A stretch of 64,000 nucleotides of DNA from Candidatus Manganitrophus morganii. GTDB taxonomy: Bacteria > Nitrospirota > Nitrospiria > SBBL01 > Manganitrophaceae. This document shows positions 37,164 to 45,711 of the stretch, piece by piece. The translations under genes and the position numbers were made by a program. Every line of letters begins with the position of its first letter. Positions within the stretch are counted from its first letter, which is position 1. The DNA is taken from assembly GCA_021651055.1 (NCBI GenBank), contig JAJHOH010000001.1:496001-560000 (forward strand), in the 5' to 3' direction. A model generated the notes under the pieces. The model saw only the letters and a list, made by a program, of their open reading frames with translations. It did not search any database and was not told the origin of the DNA.

Positions 37164-37690
37164 CACCGTCCCGGCTCGCGCTCTTCCGCAGGACGCGGAT
37201 CGGACCCGGCCGCTTCCTGGAGCGACGCCACCACTTGCAGCTCGTCGGCGGATAAAACGCGGTCGGCGTCCAAAATCAAAACGAATTTCTTCCCGGCCTT
37301 CCCCATCCCTTTCAAATAATCGGTTCGGATCTTGGTTCCGAAGGCCGGCGGCGGGGTCACCTGCTCGGGAGAGAGCGCCATCACCTGGCTGACGGCATCG
37401 GCCATGATCCCCATGACCGAACGCTCCCCTCCCAGATCGACCTCGACGATCACGATACAGGTCCGCTTGCCGACCGGGCTTTCCGGGTGTCCGAACTTCA
37501 CCGCCAGATCGATCACCGCCGCCACGCTCCCCCGAAGGTTGATGACCCCCCGCACCCAGGGAGGGGTCATCGGAACCTTCGTCAGCGCGTCATATTCGAT
37601 AATCTCCTTCACCTGGAGAATATCGATCGCATATTCCTCTCCGGCCAGATGGAAGGTCAGGTACTGCATCTGATGGGTCATCTGATTCAC
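37163..37690 (-). CDS. cheW: CheW coupling protein
   Basis: 175 residues. SH3-like CheW fold: QYLTFHLAGEEYAIDILQVKEI, VPMTPPWVRGVINLRGSVAAVIDL, then GIMADAVSQVMAL. Links the receptor to CheA. The C-terminal 25 residues are a charged tail beyond the usual domain. Start is GTG at 37690 behind GGAAGGAT; an ATG three codons later is possible. Confidence 0.95.
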   Translation of the reverse strand: MNQMTHQMQYLTFHLAGEEYAIDILQVKEIIEYDALTKVPMTPPWVRGVINLRGSVAAVIDLAVKFGHPESPVGKRTCIVIVEVDLGGERSVMGIMADAVSQVMALSPEQVTPPPAFGTKIRTDYLKGMGKAGKKFVLILDADRVLSADELQVVASLQEAAGSDPRPAEEREPGR

Positions 37691-37717
37691 GATTTTATCC
37701 TTCCTCGCCAGAAAGTG

Positions 37718-38527
37718 TTAACGGGCCGGCCGGGCTTCTTTCGGAATGCCGACCGGGCCGACCGACATTCGCTGGCTCATCATGGAGCTGATCAACGCCA
37801 GCCCGAGGACAAGCAGGGTCGCAATGCCGACCCCCCATGCCAGCGAGGAGCTGTTCATCCCCGTCGCGGAGGCCGCCGACGCGGTCGCCGAGGAGGCGGT
37901 CGGCATGAAATTCGACGCCATCATCGCCGTATAATGGAGTCCGATGATCGCCCCCCCCATCACGAAGGCGCTGATTCCCTTTTGAAGCATCCCGATCCCC
38001 CCCGTCTCGTTACGCAGATGGAAAGAGAGCCAGAGGGCGACAACCGACACCACCACGGCGATGACGACGGAGAGAAGGAAAAAAACCGGATCATACGAAA
38101 CGGTCGCATCGACCCGCACCGCCCACATCCCGGAGTAGTGCATGACCCCGATTCCGACCCCCATCAAAACCCCGCCGAGCAGCAACTGGGTGAGCCCCAT
38201 CTCATTGCGGCTGACGATAAAGAGGGCGATCGCCGAGGCGATGATCGCCGCGATCATCGAAAAGATCGTCACTCCGATATCATACGAGATCGGAACCGGA
38301 AGGCTGAAGGCAAGCATGCCGATGAAATGCATCGACCAGATGCCGATTCCCATCGCAGTGGCCCCTCCCAGCAACCACGCGGTGCGCGACCCTCCCTGCG
38401 CCGCCGTGACCCGCCCGGCGAGGTTCAACGCCGTGTACGATGCCACGATGGCAACGATAATTGAAAGAACGACCAGCAGCATGTCGTAGCTGCTCGTCAT
38501 GGCCATATTCATCCCTGTGTTTAACAT
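37718..38527 (-). CDS. stand-alone MHYT-domain membrane sensor
   Basis: 269 residues with about seven hydrophobic helices. Three MHYT-type repeats are visible: WSMHFIGMLAF, VMHYSGMWAV and GLHYTAMMAS. The conserved Met, His and Tyr are proposed to bind copper and sense O2, CO or NO. Usually MHYT is fused to GGDEF, EAL or kinase domains; here no output domain follows, only a Ser/Ala-rich stretch and a final helix. It lies inside the chemosensory operon between the MCP and cheW, with AGGAGG directly upstream, so it may feed a redox or gas signal to the array. Confidence 0.88.
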   Translation of the reverse strand: MLNTGMNMAMTSSYDMLLVVLSIIVAIVASYTALNLAGRVTAAQGGSRTAWLLGGATAMGIGIWSMHFIGMLAFSLPVPISYDIGVTIFSMIAAIIASAIALFIVSRNEMGLTQLLLGGVLMGVGIGVMHYSGMWAVRVDATVSYDPVFFLLSVVIAVVVSVVALWLSFHLRNETGGIGMLQKGISAFVMGGAIIGLHYTAMMASNFMPTASSATASAASATGMNSSSLAWGVGIATLLVLGLALISSMMSQRMSVGPVGIPKEARPAR

Positions 38528-38584
38528 TTCATACCTCCTTTCATATCTCCTTGCTTGGTGTTGTTACCGCATTTCCTTATTAGA

Positions 38585-40237
38585 TTAGAAACGCTTGAAT
38601 TCATGATCGTGCTCTTCCGCGGGGGTCGCCCCGTTTCCCTCCTCGCTCCGCCTTCCCTCCTTCATCCCCGCGAGTGAAGCGGCCCGCTCCTTCGCTTCCT
38701 GTAACAGGAGCTCCTCCCTCTCATGCGCCGGAGCCGTTTCGATGAGATCATGACGTTGTTCCCCCATCTCGTCTTTTCCGAACCGGAAGTAGGCCATCAG
38801 CTGTTGTAATGCAATTGCCTGAGAAGACATCTCCTCCGCCGTGCTCGAAAGCTCCTCCGCCGCCGCGGCATTGCGCTGGGTCACCTGGTCGACCTGTCCC
38901 ATCGCCTTGTTGATCTGCATCACCCCCGACGATTGCTCCCGGGAGGCCGCCGCCACCTCTTGGACCAGCTCCGCCGTTTTCCGGATCAAAGGGACCAGCG
39001 CGGAGAGCATCTCTCCCGCGCGCTCCGCCATCTTGACGCTGGAGCCGGCCACCTTCCCGATCTCCTCCGCCGCCGTCTGGCTTCGCTCCGCCAGCTTTCT
39101 CACCTCGGTCGCCACCACGGCGAATCCTCTTCCATGCTCTCCGACCCGCGCCGCCTCGATCGCCGCATTCAGGGCGAGCAGGTTCGTCTGATAGGCGATC
39201 TCCTCGATCACCGAGACCTTCTCCGCGATCTCCTTCATCGCGTCGACCGTTTCCGTCACCGCCTTTCCGCTCTCCTCGGCATCCTTCGCCCCTTTGACCG
39301 CCATCTGCTCCATCTGCCGGGAGTTGTCGGCGTTCTGCGTGATGGAGGCGCTCATCTCCTCCAGGCTGGAGGTGACCTCTTCCACCGACGCGGCCTGCTC
39401 GCTCGTCCCCTTCGACACCCCCTGCGACGAGGCGGAGACCTGCGACGAGGCGGAGGTCAGGGAATCGGCTTGACTCCGGACCTGCGTGATGATCTGTCTG
39501 AATTTCGAGATCATGACATCCAAGGCAAGCAGGAGCTGTCCGACCTCGTCTTTCGAGGTGACGTCGATCCGGGCCGTCATCTCGCCCTGGGCCACCTGAT
39601 TGGCGACATCCACCGCCCGGCCGAGGGGGGTGGTAAAAGAGATGATGAGGGCGATCGACAATCCCGCCAAACAGACTACGCAGACGAAGCTGATGATGGC
39701 GATGATCACCATCAACATCCGTTCATTGTTGTCGGCCTGAACGAACGCGGCGGAGATGATCGATTCATTCTGGCGGATGACGGCGTTCAGTTTCTCGGCC
39801 AGGTCGTCGTATTTTGCCTTGACCGCCTCGGGGAAGGCGCCCCTTCCCCTCCCTTGCAGCGCGGCCTGTCGCGCTTCGGAATAATAACCCTGGAACATCC
39901 CGATCATCCGGTCTATCTCGGACGCCGCGATCTCCCGATTTTCCTTCCCGCTCTCCAGCTTTTTGATCAATTCATCTTGAATCGCTTCGGCGGTTTTGAG
40001 CTCCTCTATTTTTCCGGCCGCGACGACCTCTTCCAAGGCGAGATGAAGCGCGCCAAACGACTTCTGCAGCTCCTGGCTCAATCGCAATGCGGGATAGTAG
40101 CCGGTCTCGATCCGATCAAACAGCGCTCTGTTCTTGTTCCCCATGAAGAGGACGACAAGAATCATGATGACGAAAGCGACGGTCGCCAGGATGGGCAAAA
40201 GAATTACTTTCGATTTCACCGTCATATCTTTAAACAT
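38585..40237 (-). CDS. methyl-accepting chemotaxis protein with C-terminal EFKRF pentapeptide
   Basis: 550 residues. TM1 (about 10-30), a four-helix-bundle periplasmic domain, TM2 (about 180-205), HAMP, and the cytoplasmic signalling domain with the hairpin tip [20 protein letters not shown]. After the signalling domain a flexible tail of about 65 residues ends in EFKRF, matching the x-[FHWY]-x-x-[FHWY] CheR/CheB-docking pentapeptide. The ATG at 40237 follows AGGAGGT; an upstream in-frame start at 40252 is less likely. The only receptor in the operon. Confidence 0.92.
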   Translation of the reverse strand: MFKDMTVKSKVILLPILATVAFVIMILVVLFMGNKNRALFDRIETGYYPALRLSQELQKSFGALHLALEEVVAAGKIEELKTAEAIQDELIKKLESGKENREIAASEIDRMIGMFQGYYSEARQAALQGRGRGAFPEAVKAKYDDLAEKLNAVIRQNESIISAAFVQADNNERMLMVIIAIISFVCVVCLAGLSIALIISFTTPLGRAVDVANQVAQGEMTARIDVTSKDEVGQLLLALDVMISKFRQIITQVRSQADSLTSASSQVSASSQGVSKGTSEQAASVEEVTSSLEEMSASITQNADNSRQMEQMAVKGAKDAEESGKAVTETVDAMKEIAEKVSVIEEIAYQTNLLALNAAIEAARVGEHGRGFAVVATEVRKLAERSQTAAEEIGKVAGSSVKMAERAGEMLSALVPLIRKTAELVQEVAAASREQSSGVMQINKAMGQVDQVTQRNAAAAEELSSTAEEMSSQAIALQQLMAYFRFGKDEMGEQRHDLIETAPAHEREELLLQEAKERAASLAGMKEGRRSEEGNGATPAEEHDHEFKRF

Positions 40238-40312
40238 CTCTACCTCCTGCAAAGGGCGTTAAGAAAAACCGTACAACGGAAGACCGTTCATCAGCGGCCC
40301 GGAGCCACTTCC

Positions 40313-40485
40313 ATTGAAGCTCCCCGCCGCAAGCAGCGGGGAATGTGCAGTTATAAATCGGGTACGAAGTACTTCTACTCACATCGCGAAGCCATCTTCG
40401 ACCCGAAAGGAAAAAAATCTATTTGTATTCGCGCGTCTAACCCTCGCCCCCAGGGGGCGGGGAATGCGACGCGCGTGCGTGTTCA
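40313..40485. repeat. structured dispersed repeat (copy A), three nested hairpins
   Basis: Starts ATTGAAG-CTCCCC; hairpin 1 CCCCGCCGC-AAG-CAGCGGGG (40322-40341); then a shared TTCGACCCGAA ... AATCTATTTGTATTC stretch; hairpin CGCCCC/GGGGCG nested in GCGCGTC (40431-40437) and GACGCGC (40468-40474); ends GTGCGTGTTCA two bases before the cheA stop. The 59165-59285 copy lacks a stretch of about 50 bases after hairpin 1. The layout recalls the structured ends of IS200/IS605-type elements. Confidence 0.7.
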
Positions 40486-40486
40486 C

Positions 40487-42163
40487 TTACCCGGCGATTC
40501 TCTCCGGTCGGCGTTTCACCGCCTCACGCAGCAATCCCGGCACATCCAAAATCAGCGCCACCCGTCCGTCTCCTAAAATCGTCGAGCCGGAGATCCCCGG
40601 AAGGCCCTGAAAAAGCTTTCCCAATGATTTGATCACCGCCTGCATCTCGCCTTGGAGGAGATCGACCACCAAACCGGCCTCCTTCCCTCCCGAATTCACA
40701 ACCACCACGCTCTGCCGGCGGGGCGGGCTTCCCCCCAGATGGAACAGTCTCCGAAGATGCAGATAGGGAAGGGGCCTCCCGCGAAGGGAGATCACGCCGT
40801 CGCCGTTCGGATGGACGCTCTCCTCCCTCGGCAGCTCCACACATTCCGTGACCGCCTCGAGGGGAAGGATATAGGTCTCGGAGCCGACCCCCACCGCGAA
40901 CCCTTCGATGATCGCCAGGGTCAGCGGGAGCCGAAAGGTAATCGTCGTCCCCTTCCCCTCTTTGCTCTCGACCGAGATCGATCCGCGCAAGGCATCGATG
41001 TTTCGTTTGACGACATCCATCCCGACCCCCCGTCCGGAGAGATCGGTCACCGCTTCCGCGGTGGAGAACCCGGGCTCGAAGATGAACCGGTAAACCTCCT
41101 CGTCCGACAGCCCCTCCGCACTCGCGATCATCCCCTTCGAGAGGGCCTTCTCGATGATCCGCCGCCGGTTGAGTCCCGCCCCGTCGTCTTCGAGCTGGAT
41201 CACGATGCTTCCCGCGTCATGGAAGGCGCGAAGGACCAGGCGGCCGCACGGATCTTTCCCGAGCGCTTTTCTCCGGTCGGGCGGCTCGATCCCATGGTCG
41301 AGGGCGTTTCGAATCATGTGAACCAGCGGATCTTTCAAATGCTCGATCACGGTGGTGTCGACCTCCACCTCCTCCCCTTCCAGGCTGAGGCGGGCGCTTT
41401 TCCCATGCGCTCTGGCGATATCCCGGACAGTCCTCAGATGCGGTCGAAAGATCGGGCCGACCGGAACCATTCGGATCTTCATCACCTGCTCCTGCAGGTC
41501 GATGAAAAGGCGGTTCGCCTCCTGATGCGCTTCCAGGAGATCCTCTCTTCTTCCTTTCCATTCCAGCAGCTGTCCGAGGCGTCCCTGAGCAATCGCAACC
41601 TCGCCGGCAAGATTCAACAGCCGGTCTAATCGATCGATGTCGATTCGGAGGGTCTTGGTCCGGTCATTCGTAAAATGGCGATCCCCTTCCCTTCTTCCCG
41701 GCTCCTTGCGGCGATCCTGCGTCGGAGCGTCGGCAGGGATCTCTTCTCCCTCCACGGCCGCCAAGGGAAGTCGCCGAAAAAAATTGAGGGCCGCCGAAGA
41801 GACCGTTCCGGCTTCGGTTTCCTCGGTGACGATCCGCCGGAGATAATCAACGGCTTGCAGCAGCAGACTGATCAGCCGATCATGGACCGGAAGCGTCCGG
41901 TTCCTCAACCGCTGAAGAAGGTCCTCGACGACGTGAGCCGACTCGGCCGTCTGGACGAAGCCGAGGCTTGACGCATTCCCCTTCAATGTGTGCGCCATCC
42001 GAAAGATTGTGTGAAAGAGTTCGTCATTCTCCGGCTCCGTTTCGAGCGTGATCAACAACTCTTCCATCTTGGAGAGATTCTCCTCCGCCTCCACCAGAAA
42101 GGTCTTCAGAACCATTTCCAGGGTAATATCCTCGGGACTCATCTCTTCCGGCTCTCGTTCCAT
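40487..42163 (-). CDS. cheA: CheA chemotaxis histidine kinase
   Basis: 558 residues. HPt domain with phospho-His58 in FRMAHTLKGNASSLGF, a linker without a recognisable P2 CheY-binding domain, the dimerisation helices (RLDRLLNLAGEVAIAQGRL), the HATPase domain (DPLVHMIRNALDHGIE, LEDDGAGLN, DLSGRGVGMDVV) and a C-terminal CheW-like domain. It autophosphorylates under receptor control and passes phosphate to CheY and CheB. Absence of P2 is seen in some alternative-function systems. Ten bases separate it from cheD upstream. Confidence 0.95.
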   Translation of the reverse strand: MEREPEEMSPEDITLEMVLKTFLVEAEENLSKMEELLITLETEPENDELFHTIFRMAHTLKGNASSLGFVQTAESAHVVEDLLQRLRNRTLPVHDRLISLLLQAVDYLRRIVTEETEAGTVSSAALNFFRRLPLAAVEGEEIPADAPTQDRRKEPGRREGDRHFTNDRTKTLRIDIDRLDRLLNLAGEVAIAQGRLGQLLEWKGRREDLLEAHQEANRLFIDLQEQVMKIRMVPVGPIFRPHLRTVRDIARAHGKSARLSLEGEEVEVDTTVIEHLKDPLVHMIRNALDHGIEPPDRRKALGKDPCGRLVLRAFHDAGSIVIQLEDDGAGLNRRRIIEKALSKGMIASAEGLSDEEVYRFIFEPGFSTAEAVTDLSGRGVGMDVVKRNIDALRGSISVESKEGKGTTITFRLPLTLAIIEGFAVGVGSETYILPLEAVTECVELPREESVHPNGDGVISLRGRPLPYLHLRRLFHLGGSPPRRQSVVVVNSGGKEAGLVVDLLQGEMQAVIKSLGKLFQGLPGISGSTILGDGRVALILDVPGLLREAVKRRPERIAG

Positions 42164-42172
42164 CGATACCTC

Positions 42173-42670
42173 TTATAACGATTTCACCCAGACAACGCCG
42201 TCATCGGTCTGGAAGATCAATTTGCGGCCATACCGCCCCCCCACATCTTCCCCGACGATTCCTATCCCCGCTTCTTCCAAAAGCCTTCGGGCGACCCCGA
42301 CGTTCTTCATTCCGAGATGGTTCTCACCCTCTTTAAAAGCCTCGATGACGCAAGCCCCTCCGAAGAGCTTGGCCACCAGCCGCTCCTTCACGCATCCGAG
42401 GGAGAGAAGACTTTCAATGAGGCACCGCACCGCCACATTGCCGTATCGAAACGACGCGGCGACACCCCCCGCCCAGTGGGGGAGGAGATAATGGTTGATT
42501 CCGCCGACCTTCAACAGGGGATCCCAGAGACAGACGGCCACGCACGACCCCAAAATCGTCGTCACCGCAGCCGGCTCGGAGGAGACATGAAACTGTCCGG
42601 GATGGAGGTAGACCTTCAAGCGCCCGCCCTGCGCCTCTCTGCCGGCGGGGCGGCCGGCGCTTTCACTCAC
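42173..42670 (-). CDS. cheD: CheD receptor glutamine deamidase
   Basis: 165 residues. Catalytic Cys in ILGSCVAVCLWD, His in GGINHYLLPHW, and a Thr-containing loop, the CheD triad. Deamidates specific glutamines of MCPs. The GTG at 42670 overlaps the stop of the GAF gene (GTGA); a longer in-frame ATG at 42715 lies inside the GAF gene. There is no CheC in this operon, so the usual CheC-CheD partner control is missing. Confidence 0.93.
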   Translation of the reverse strand: MSESAGRPAGREAQGGRLKVYLHPGQFHVSSEPAAVTTILGSCVAVCLWDPLLKVGGINHYLLPHWAGGVAASFRYGNVAVRCLIESLLSLGCVKERLVAKLFGGACVIEAFKEGENHLGMKNVGVARRLLEEAGIGIVGEDVGGRYGRKLIFQTDDGVVWVKSL

Positions 42671-43437
42671 GCCCCCCTCACCCCCGAGGTCACTCGCGCG
42701 TGAAGGCCCGCGCAATAGAGGGACATGGCGGCATGGGTCGCCAGAAGATCGAACATCTCCTGATCGATCGTTTCCAACGCCGTTTTATGCTGGAGTAACC
42801 TGAAAATAGCGATCACGCCGGTTACCTTTCCCTCCACCTTTAACGGAATGCAGGCGATGAGCGGCGTCCGTTCGGAAGAAGCGGGGTCCGCCCCGTTCTC
42901 CTTGGCGAGATAAATTTCCCCGGCCCTGACCGTCTCGCCGATCTTCCCCTCCCCGACCGGAATGCGCCCGTAGCGCGCCGTATCAATCCCCATCGAGGCG
43001 GTCAACGTAAGCATTCCCCCGTCATCCAGGTCGAAGATCGCAAATTCCTCGCAACCGACCAGATTGATGATGATCTCCTGGATGGAGCTGAGAATCTCCC
43101 TCCGGTCCAACGTTCCATGCAGGCGGTAACTGGCCACATAGAGATTGGCGAGGTTGGAATTCTGAACCTCGACCTCCAGGTATTTTTGGGAAAAGCTGTG
43201 GTTCTCCTCCCGAATCTCGGCCATTTGACGCTTCAGGGCATCTTCTTCCCTTCGACGATGCTCGATCTCGGCCCGCATCGTCGAAAGCGCCTCCTCGGAA
43301 TCCCGCCCCTCTTTTTGCAGCCCCGCCACCAGGTTGCGGAGCCGCTCGTTCTCCGTCAGAAGGTCCTTGGCAAAACGGCGCGTTTCTTCATGCACCTTCC
43401 AGACATATCCCTCTCCACCCTTCTCCTCTTCGCCCAT
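42667..43437 (-). CDS. coiled-coil plus GAF-domain protein of the chemosensory operon
   Basis: 256 residues: a long N-terminal coiled coil (about 20-105, heptads such as LTENERLRNLVAGL) followed by a GAF domain (about 115-245, LHGTLDRREILSSIQEIII ... ACIPLKVEGKVTGVIAIFRL). There is no catalytic module. The placement between the receiver and CheD suggests it is a sensory adaptor delivering a cytoplasmic signal to the array, but this is inference. GGAGG precedes the start. Confidence 0.85.
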   Translation of the reverse strand: MGEEEKGGEGYVWKVHEETRRFAKDLLTENERLRNLVAGLQKEGRDSEEALSTMRAEIEHRRREEDALKRQMAEIREENHSFSQKYLEVEVQNSNLANLYVASYRLHGTLDRREILSSIQEIIINLVGCEEFAIFDLDDGGMLTLTASMGIDTARYGRIPVGEGKIGETVRAGEIYLAKENGADPASSERTPLIACIPLKVEGKVTGVIAIFRLLQHKTALETIDQEMFDLLATHAAMSLYCAGLHARVTSGVRGA

Positions 43438-43453
43438 CCGAATCCTCCCTGCG

Positions 43454-43825
43454 CTACTCGCCCAGATATGTCTTGACCTTCGACATCAACTCGACGCCGT
43501 TGATCGGCTTCGTCACATAATCGGTGCACCCGCTTTGATAGCCTTTTTCGACGTTGCCTTCCTCCCCCCGCGTCGTGACCAGGATAATCGGGGTCGATCG
43601 GGTCGCATCACTCTGCCGGAGCTGCACACAGGCCTCGAATCCGGTCATATTCGGCATCATCACATCCATGAGGATCAGATCGGGCCGCTCCGCCGCCGCC
43701 TTTTCGACCGCCTCCCGGCCGTCTTTGGCGGTCACCAGATCGTATCCCCCCTTCGCCAGGATCATCTTCTCCATCATGAGGATGGTGCTGGCATCATCCA
43801 CCAACAAAATCTTCTTTCGTCCCAC
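43454..43825 (-). CDS. CheY-like single-domain response regulator
   Basis: 123 residues, receiver fold: acidic pair in ILLVDDASTI, phospho-Asp in LILMDVMMPNM, Thr in LVTTRG and Lys in VTKPINGVEL. It is the probable phosphate target of CheA in the same operon. Start GTG at 43825 behind GGGAGGGG; the longer ORF to 43936 would run into the divergent gene region and the promoter. First gene of the operon. Confidence 0.92.
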   Translation of the reverse strand: MGRKKILLVDDASTILMMEKMILAKGGYDLVTAKDGREAVEKAAAERPDLILMDVMMPNMTGFEACVQLRQSDATRSTPIILVTTRGEEGNVEKGYQSGCTDYVTKPINGVELMSKVKTYLGE

Positions 43826-43877
43826 AATCCCCTCCCTTTTCTCTCCGCGGTCCACTTTCCGATCGTCACAGTAATGA

Positions 43878-43905
43878 AATCTAGCACATCTTTTTATTCC
43901 GTCAA
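43878..43905 (-). promoter_or_regulatory. sigma70 promoter of the chemosensory operon
   Basis: Minus strand: TTGACG (43900-43905), 16-base spacer, TAGATT (43878-43883). The transcript would start near 43871, about 45 bases before the receiver GTG. Confidence 0.55.
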
Positions 43906-44028
43906 GGAATACGATTAGATGGCAACATGAATTCACTTACCGATACAAACTTGATCAATCGCCCTGTTTATGACAAAATAATTTTTTGCAAGTCGCAGAA
44001 AAACAAGTTTCGGAAAGAGGGAGGAGAG

Positions 44029-44679
44029 TTGAAGCAAGGGATCGTTTTATTTTTACTGGTTTTTTTTCTTTTCGGGACGGCGGATGATCCCGGAAGGAGC
44101 CCCTTCTTTGCGGCCCATGCGCAGGAGCGGGAGCGGGTGATCGTCGCCTTCGGCGACAGCCTCACGGCCGGCCTGGGGGTCGCGGCAAGCGAAGGGTACC
44201 CGGCGGTGCTGGAGGAAAAGTTGAAAGAGGCCGGCTTTTCTTATCGGGTCGTCAATTCGGGGGTGAGCGGGGAGACGACCGCGGGGGGACTCCGCCGGGT
44301 CGATTGGGTCCTACGAAGCCGGCCGGAGATCGTCGTTTTGGAGCTTGGCGCCAACGACGGGCTGCGCGGGCTCGACCTGATTCAAACCGAAAAAAACCTT
44401 GCCGGCATTATCGAGCGGCTCCAGGAAGCCGGGGTGGAGGTGATTTTGGCCGGGATGAAGATGCCGCCCAATTACGGGAAGGAGTATACGGAAGGGTTTG
44501 AGAGGATTTTTCCGAGACTCGCCGCGCGATACCGGCTGACGTTGATCCCGTTTTTCCTAGACGGGGTCGCCGCGCAATCGAATCTCAACCAGGCCGACGG
44601 CATCCATCCGACGGGGCAGGGTTACCGCGTCATCGTCGATCGAATCTGGCCGATCATCAAACCGTTGCTGAAAAAATAA
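44029..44679 (+). CDS. secreted SGNH/GDSL esterase (TesA-like arylesterase)
   Basis: 216 residues from a TTG start. Signal sequence KQGIVLFLLVFFLFG to HAQE; then block I VAFGDSLTAGLG (nucleophile Ser), block II NSGVSGETTAGGL, block III LELGANDGLRG (Asn) and block V DGIHPTGQGY (catalytic Asp and His). It is the TAP/lysophospholipase L1-type family: multifunctional acyl-CoA thioesterase, protease or lysophospholipase. The TTG at 44029 follows GAGGGAGGAG; the upstream ATG at 43927 would put about 35 charged residues before the signal. Confidence 0.9.
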   Translation: MKQGIVLFLLVFFLFGTADDPGRSPFFAAHAQERERVIVAFGDSLTAGLGVAASEGYPAVLEEKLKEAGFSYRVVNSGVSGETTAGGLRRVDWVLRSRPEIVVLELGANDGLRGLDLIQTEKNLAGIIERLQEAGVEVILAGMKMPPNYGKEYTEGFERIFPRLAARYRLTLIPFFLDGVAAQSNLNQADGIHPTGQGYRVIVDRIWPIIKPLLKK

Positions 44680-44707
44680 GAAAGAGGCCGGAAAAGAGAA
44701 GGACGGA

Positions 44708-45523
44708 TCAAAACGCTTCGGCGGTGAGAGGATGCTCCTTCCCTTCCCGTTGCGAGGAGAGAAGCACCGTGATCACCCCCCGCTTGCTTTCCGTCTGCAT
44801 CAAAACCGGAACCCGCTTGTCGTCCTCCGTAAACCAGATAAAAACGCGGCCTTTGCTTGAGAGGGGGCCTTCTTTCGGGAGGGCCGTCTCGACTTTCGTC
44901 GTTTGAAAGGTCCCGGCGGGGGTCGTTACACGCTGCCTGGATAGACTCCGGACCTCCAGCTTGCCGTTCTTTTCGCTCTCATGGATATCGATGGAGATCT
45001 CCTCGCCGGTATCCGGAAGCGGCTGTGTTCTGAAAAAGTAAAGCGAGCTCAAGGAATCTTGAACCCGAGGCGGAATTTCGAATGTCTCCGCTTCATTGTT
45101 CTTCCACTGAACCGCGCGATGGCCGACTTGATCGAAAGTCACCACCTTTTCTTCCGTCTTTCTGCGCCGCTCCTTTCGGATTTCAATCCGGTGCGAATAG
45201 AGGCCCTTCATATCCATGTAGGACTCCACCCGATCGTTGATCGGAACGAGAAGGGAAAAAAAACCGCTCGATTTCACCTCGGAGATCAGGTGATAGACCG
45301 CTCTCCCCTCCAGGATCGTTTCCTCCACCTTCATGACCGCCTTCCCCACCTTGGTGTCATTGAGCAGGACATCGTAAACGAACCGCTCGCCGGGGGCGAA
45401 GGGAACCGGCGAGGCGTATGAGACGGGGGGGATGGCGCCGAATGCGCCGGGAGTGGTCCTCTCCAGCGTCAAGGCGGGAAAAAGGATCAAGAAAAAAAGG
45501 AGGGGGGCGACACGTTTCGTCAT
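44708..45523 (-). CDS. DUF3108 secreted protein
   Basis: 271 residues: cleavable signal (VAPLLFFLILFPALTL) and a DUF3108 domain (about 45-265), recognised by APGERFVYDVLL, AVYHLISEVKSSGFFSLLVPINDRVESY and the C-terminal FIWFTEDDKRVPVLMQ. DUF3108 proteins are periplasmic or outer-membrane-associated beta-rich proteins with unknown role. Convergent with the esterase gene. A stretch of about 190 bases after it has no gene before era. Confidence 0.88.
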   Translation of the reverse strand: MTKRVAPLLFFLILFPALTLERTTPGAFGAIPPVSYASPVPFAPGERFVYDVLLNDTKVGKAVMKVEETILEGRAVYHLISEVKSSGFFSLLVPINDRVESYMDMKGLYSHRIEIRKERRRKTEEKVVTFDQVGHRAVQWKNNEAETFEIPPRVQDSLSSLYFFRTQPLPDTGEEISIDIHESEKNGKLEVRSLSRQRVTTPAGTFQTTKVETALPKEGPLSSKGRVFIWFTEDDKRVPVLMQTESKRGVITVLLSSQREGKEHPLTAEAF

Positions 45524-45711
45524 GATTTTTCTTCCTTCCGATGAAATAAATTGGAGCGTCTGTCGATGGAGAATATCGAGAACCCGCCCGATCGTAAGGA
45601 AAGAATATCAGATCACGATCTCATCGGCATTCGGAAGAAAGCGTAGTTTTCATAAGAAAATACCCTAAAGAAAGGAGGATAAAGACCAAGAGGGTCTGGC
45701 CGAGAAAACCT

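Noticed and set aside
38933..40576. 547-residue plus-strand reading frame opposite the MCP gene
   Set aside because: It is the complement of a genuine chemoreceptor; its sequence is low-complexity His/Arg/Asp/Leu-rich and it has no ribosome binding site.
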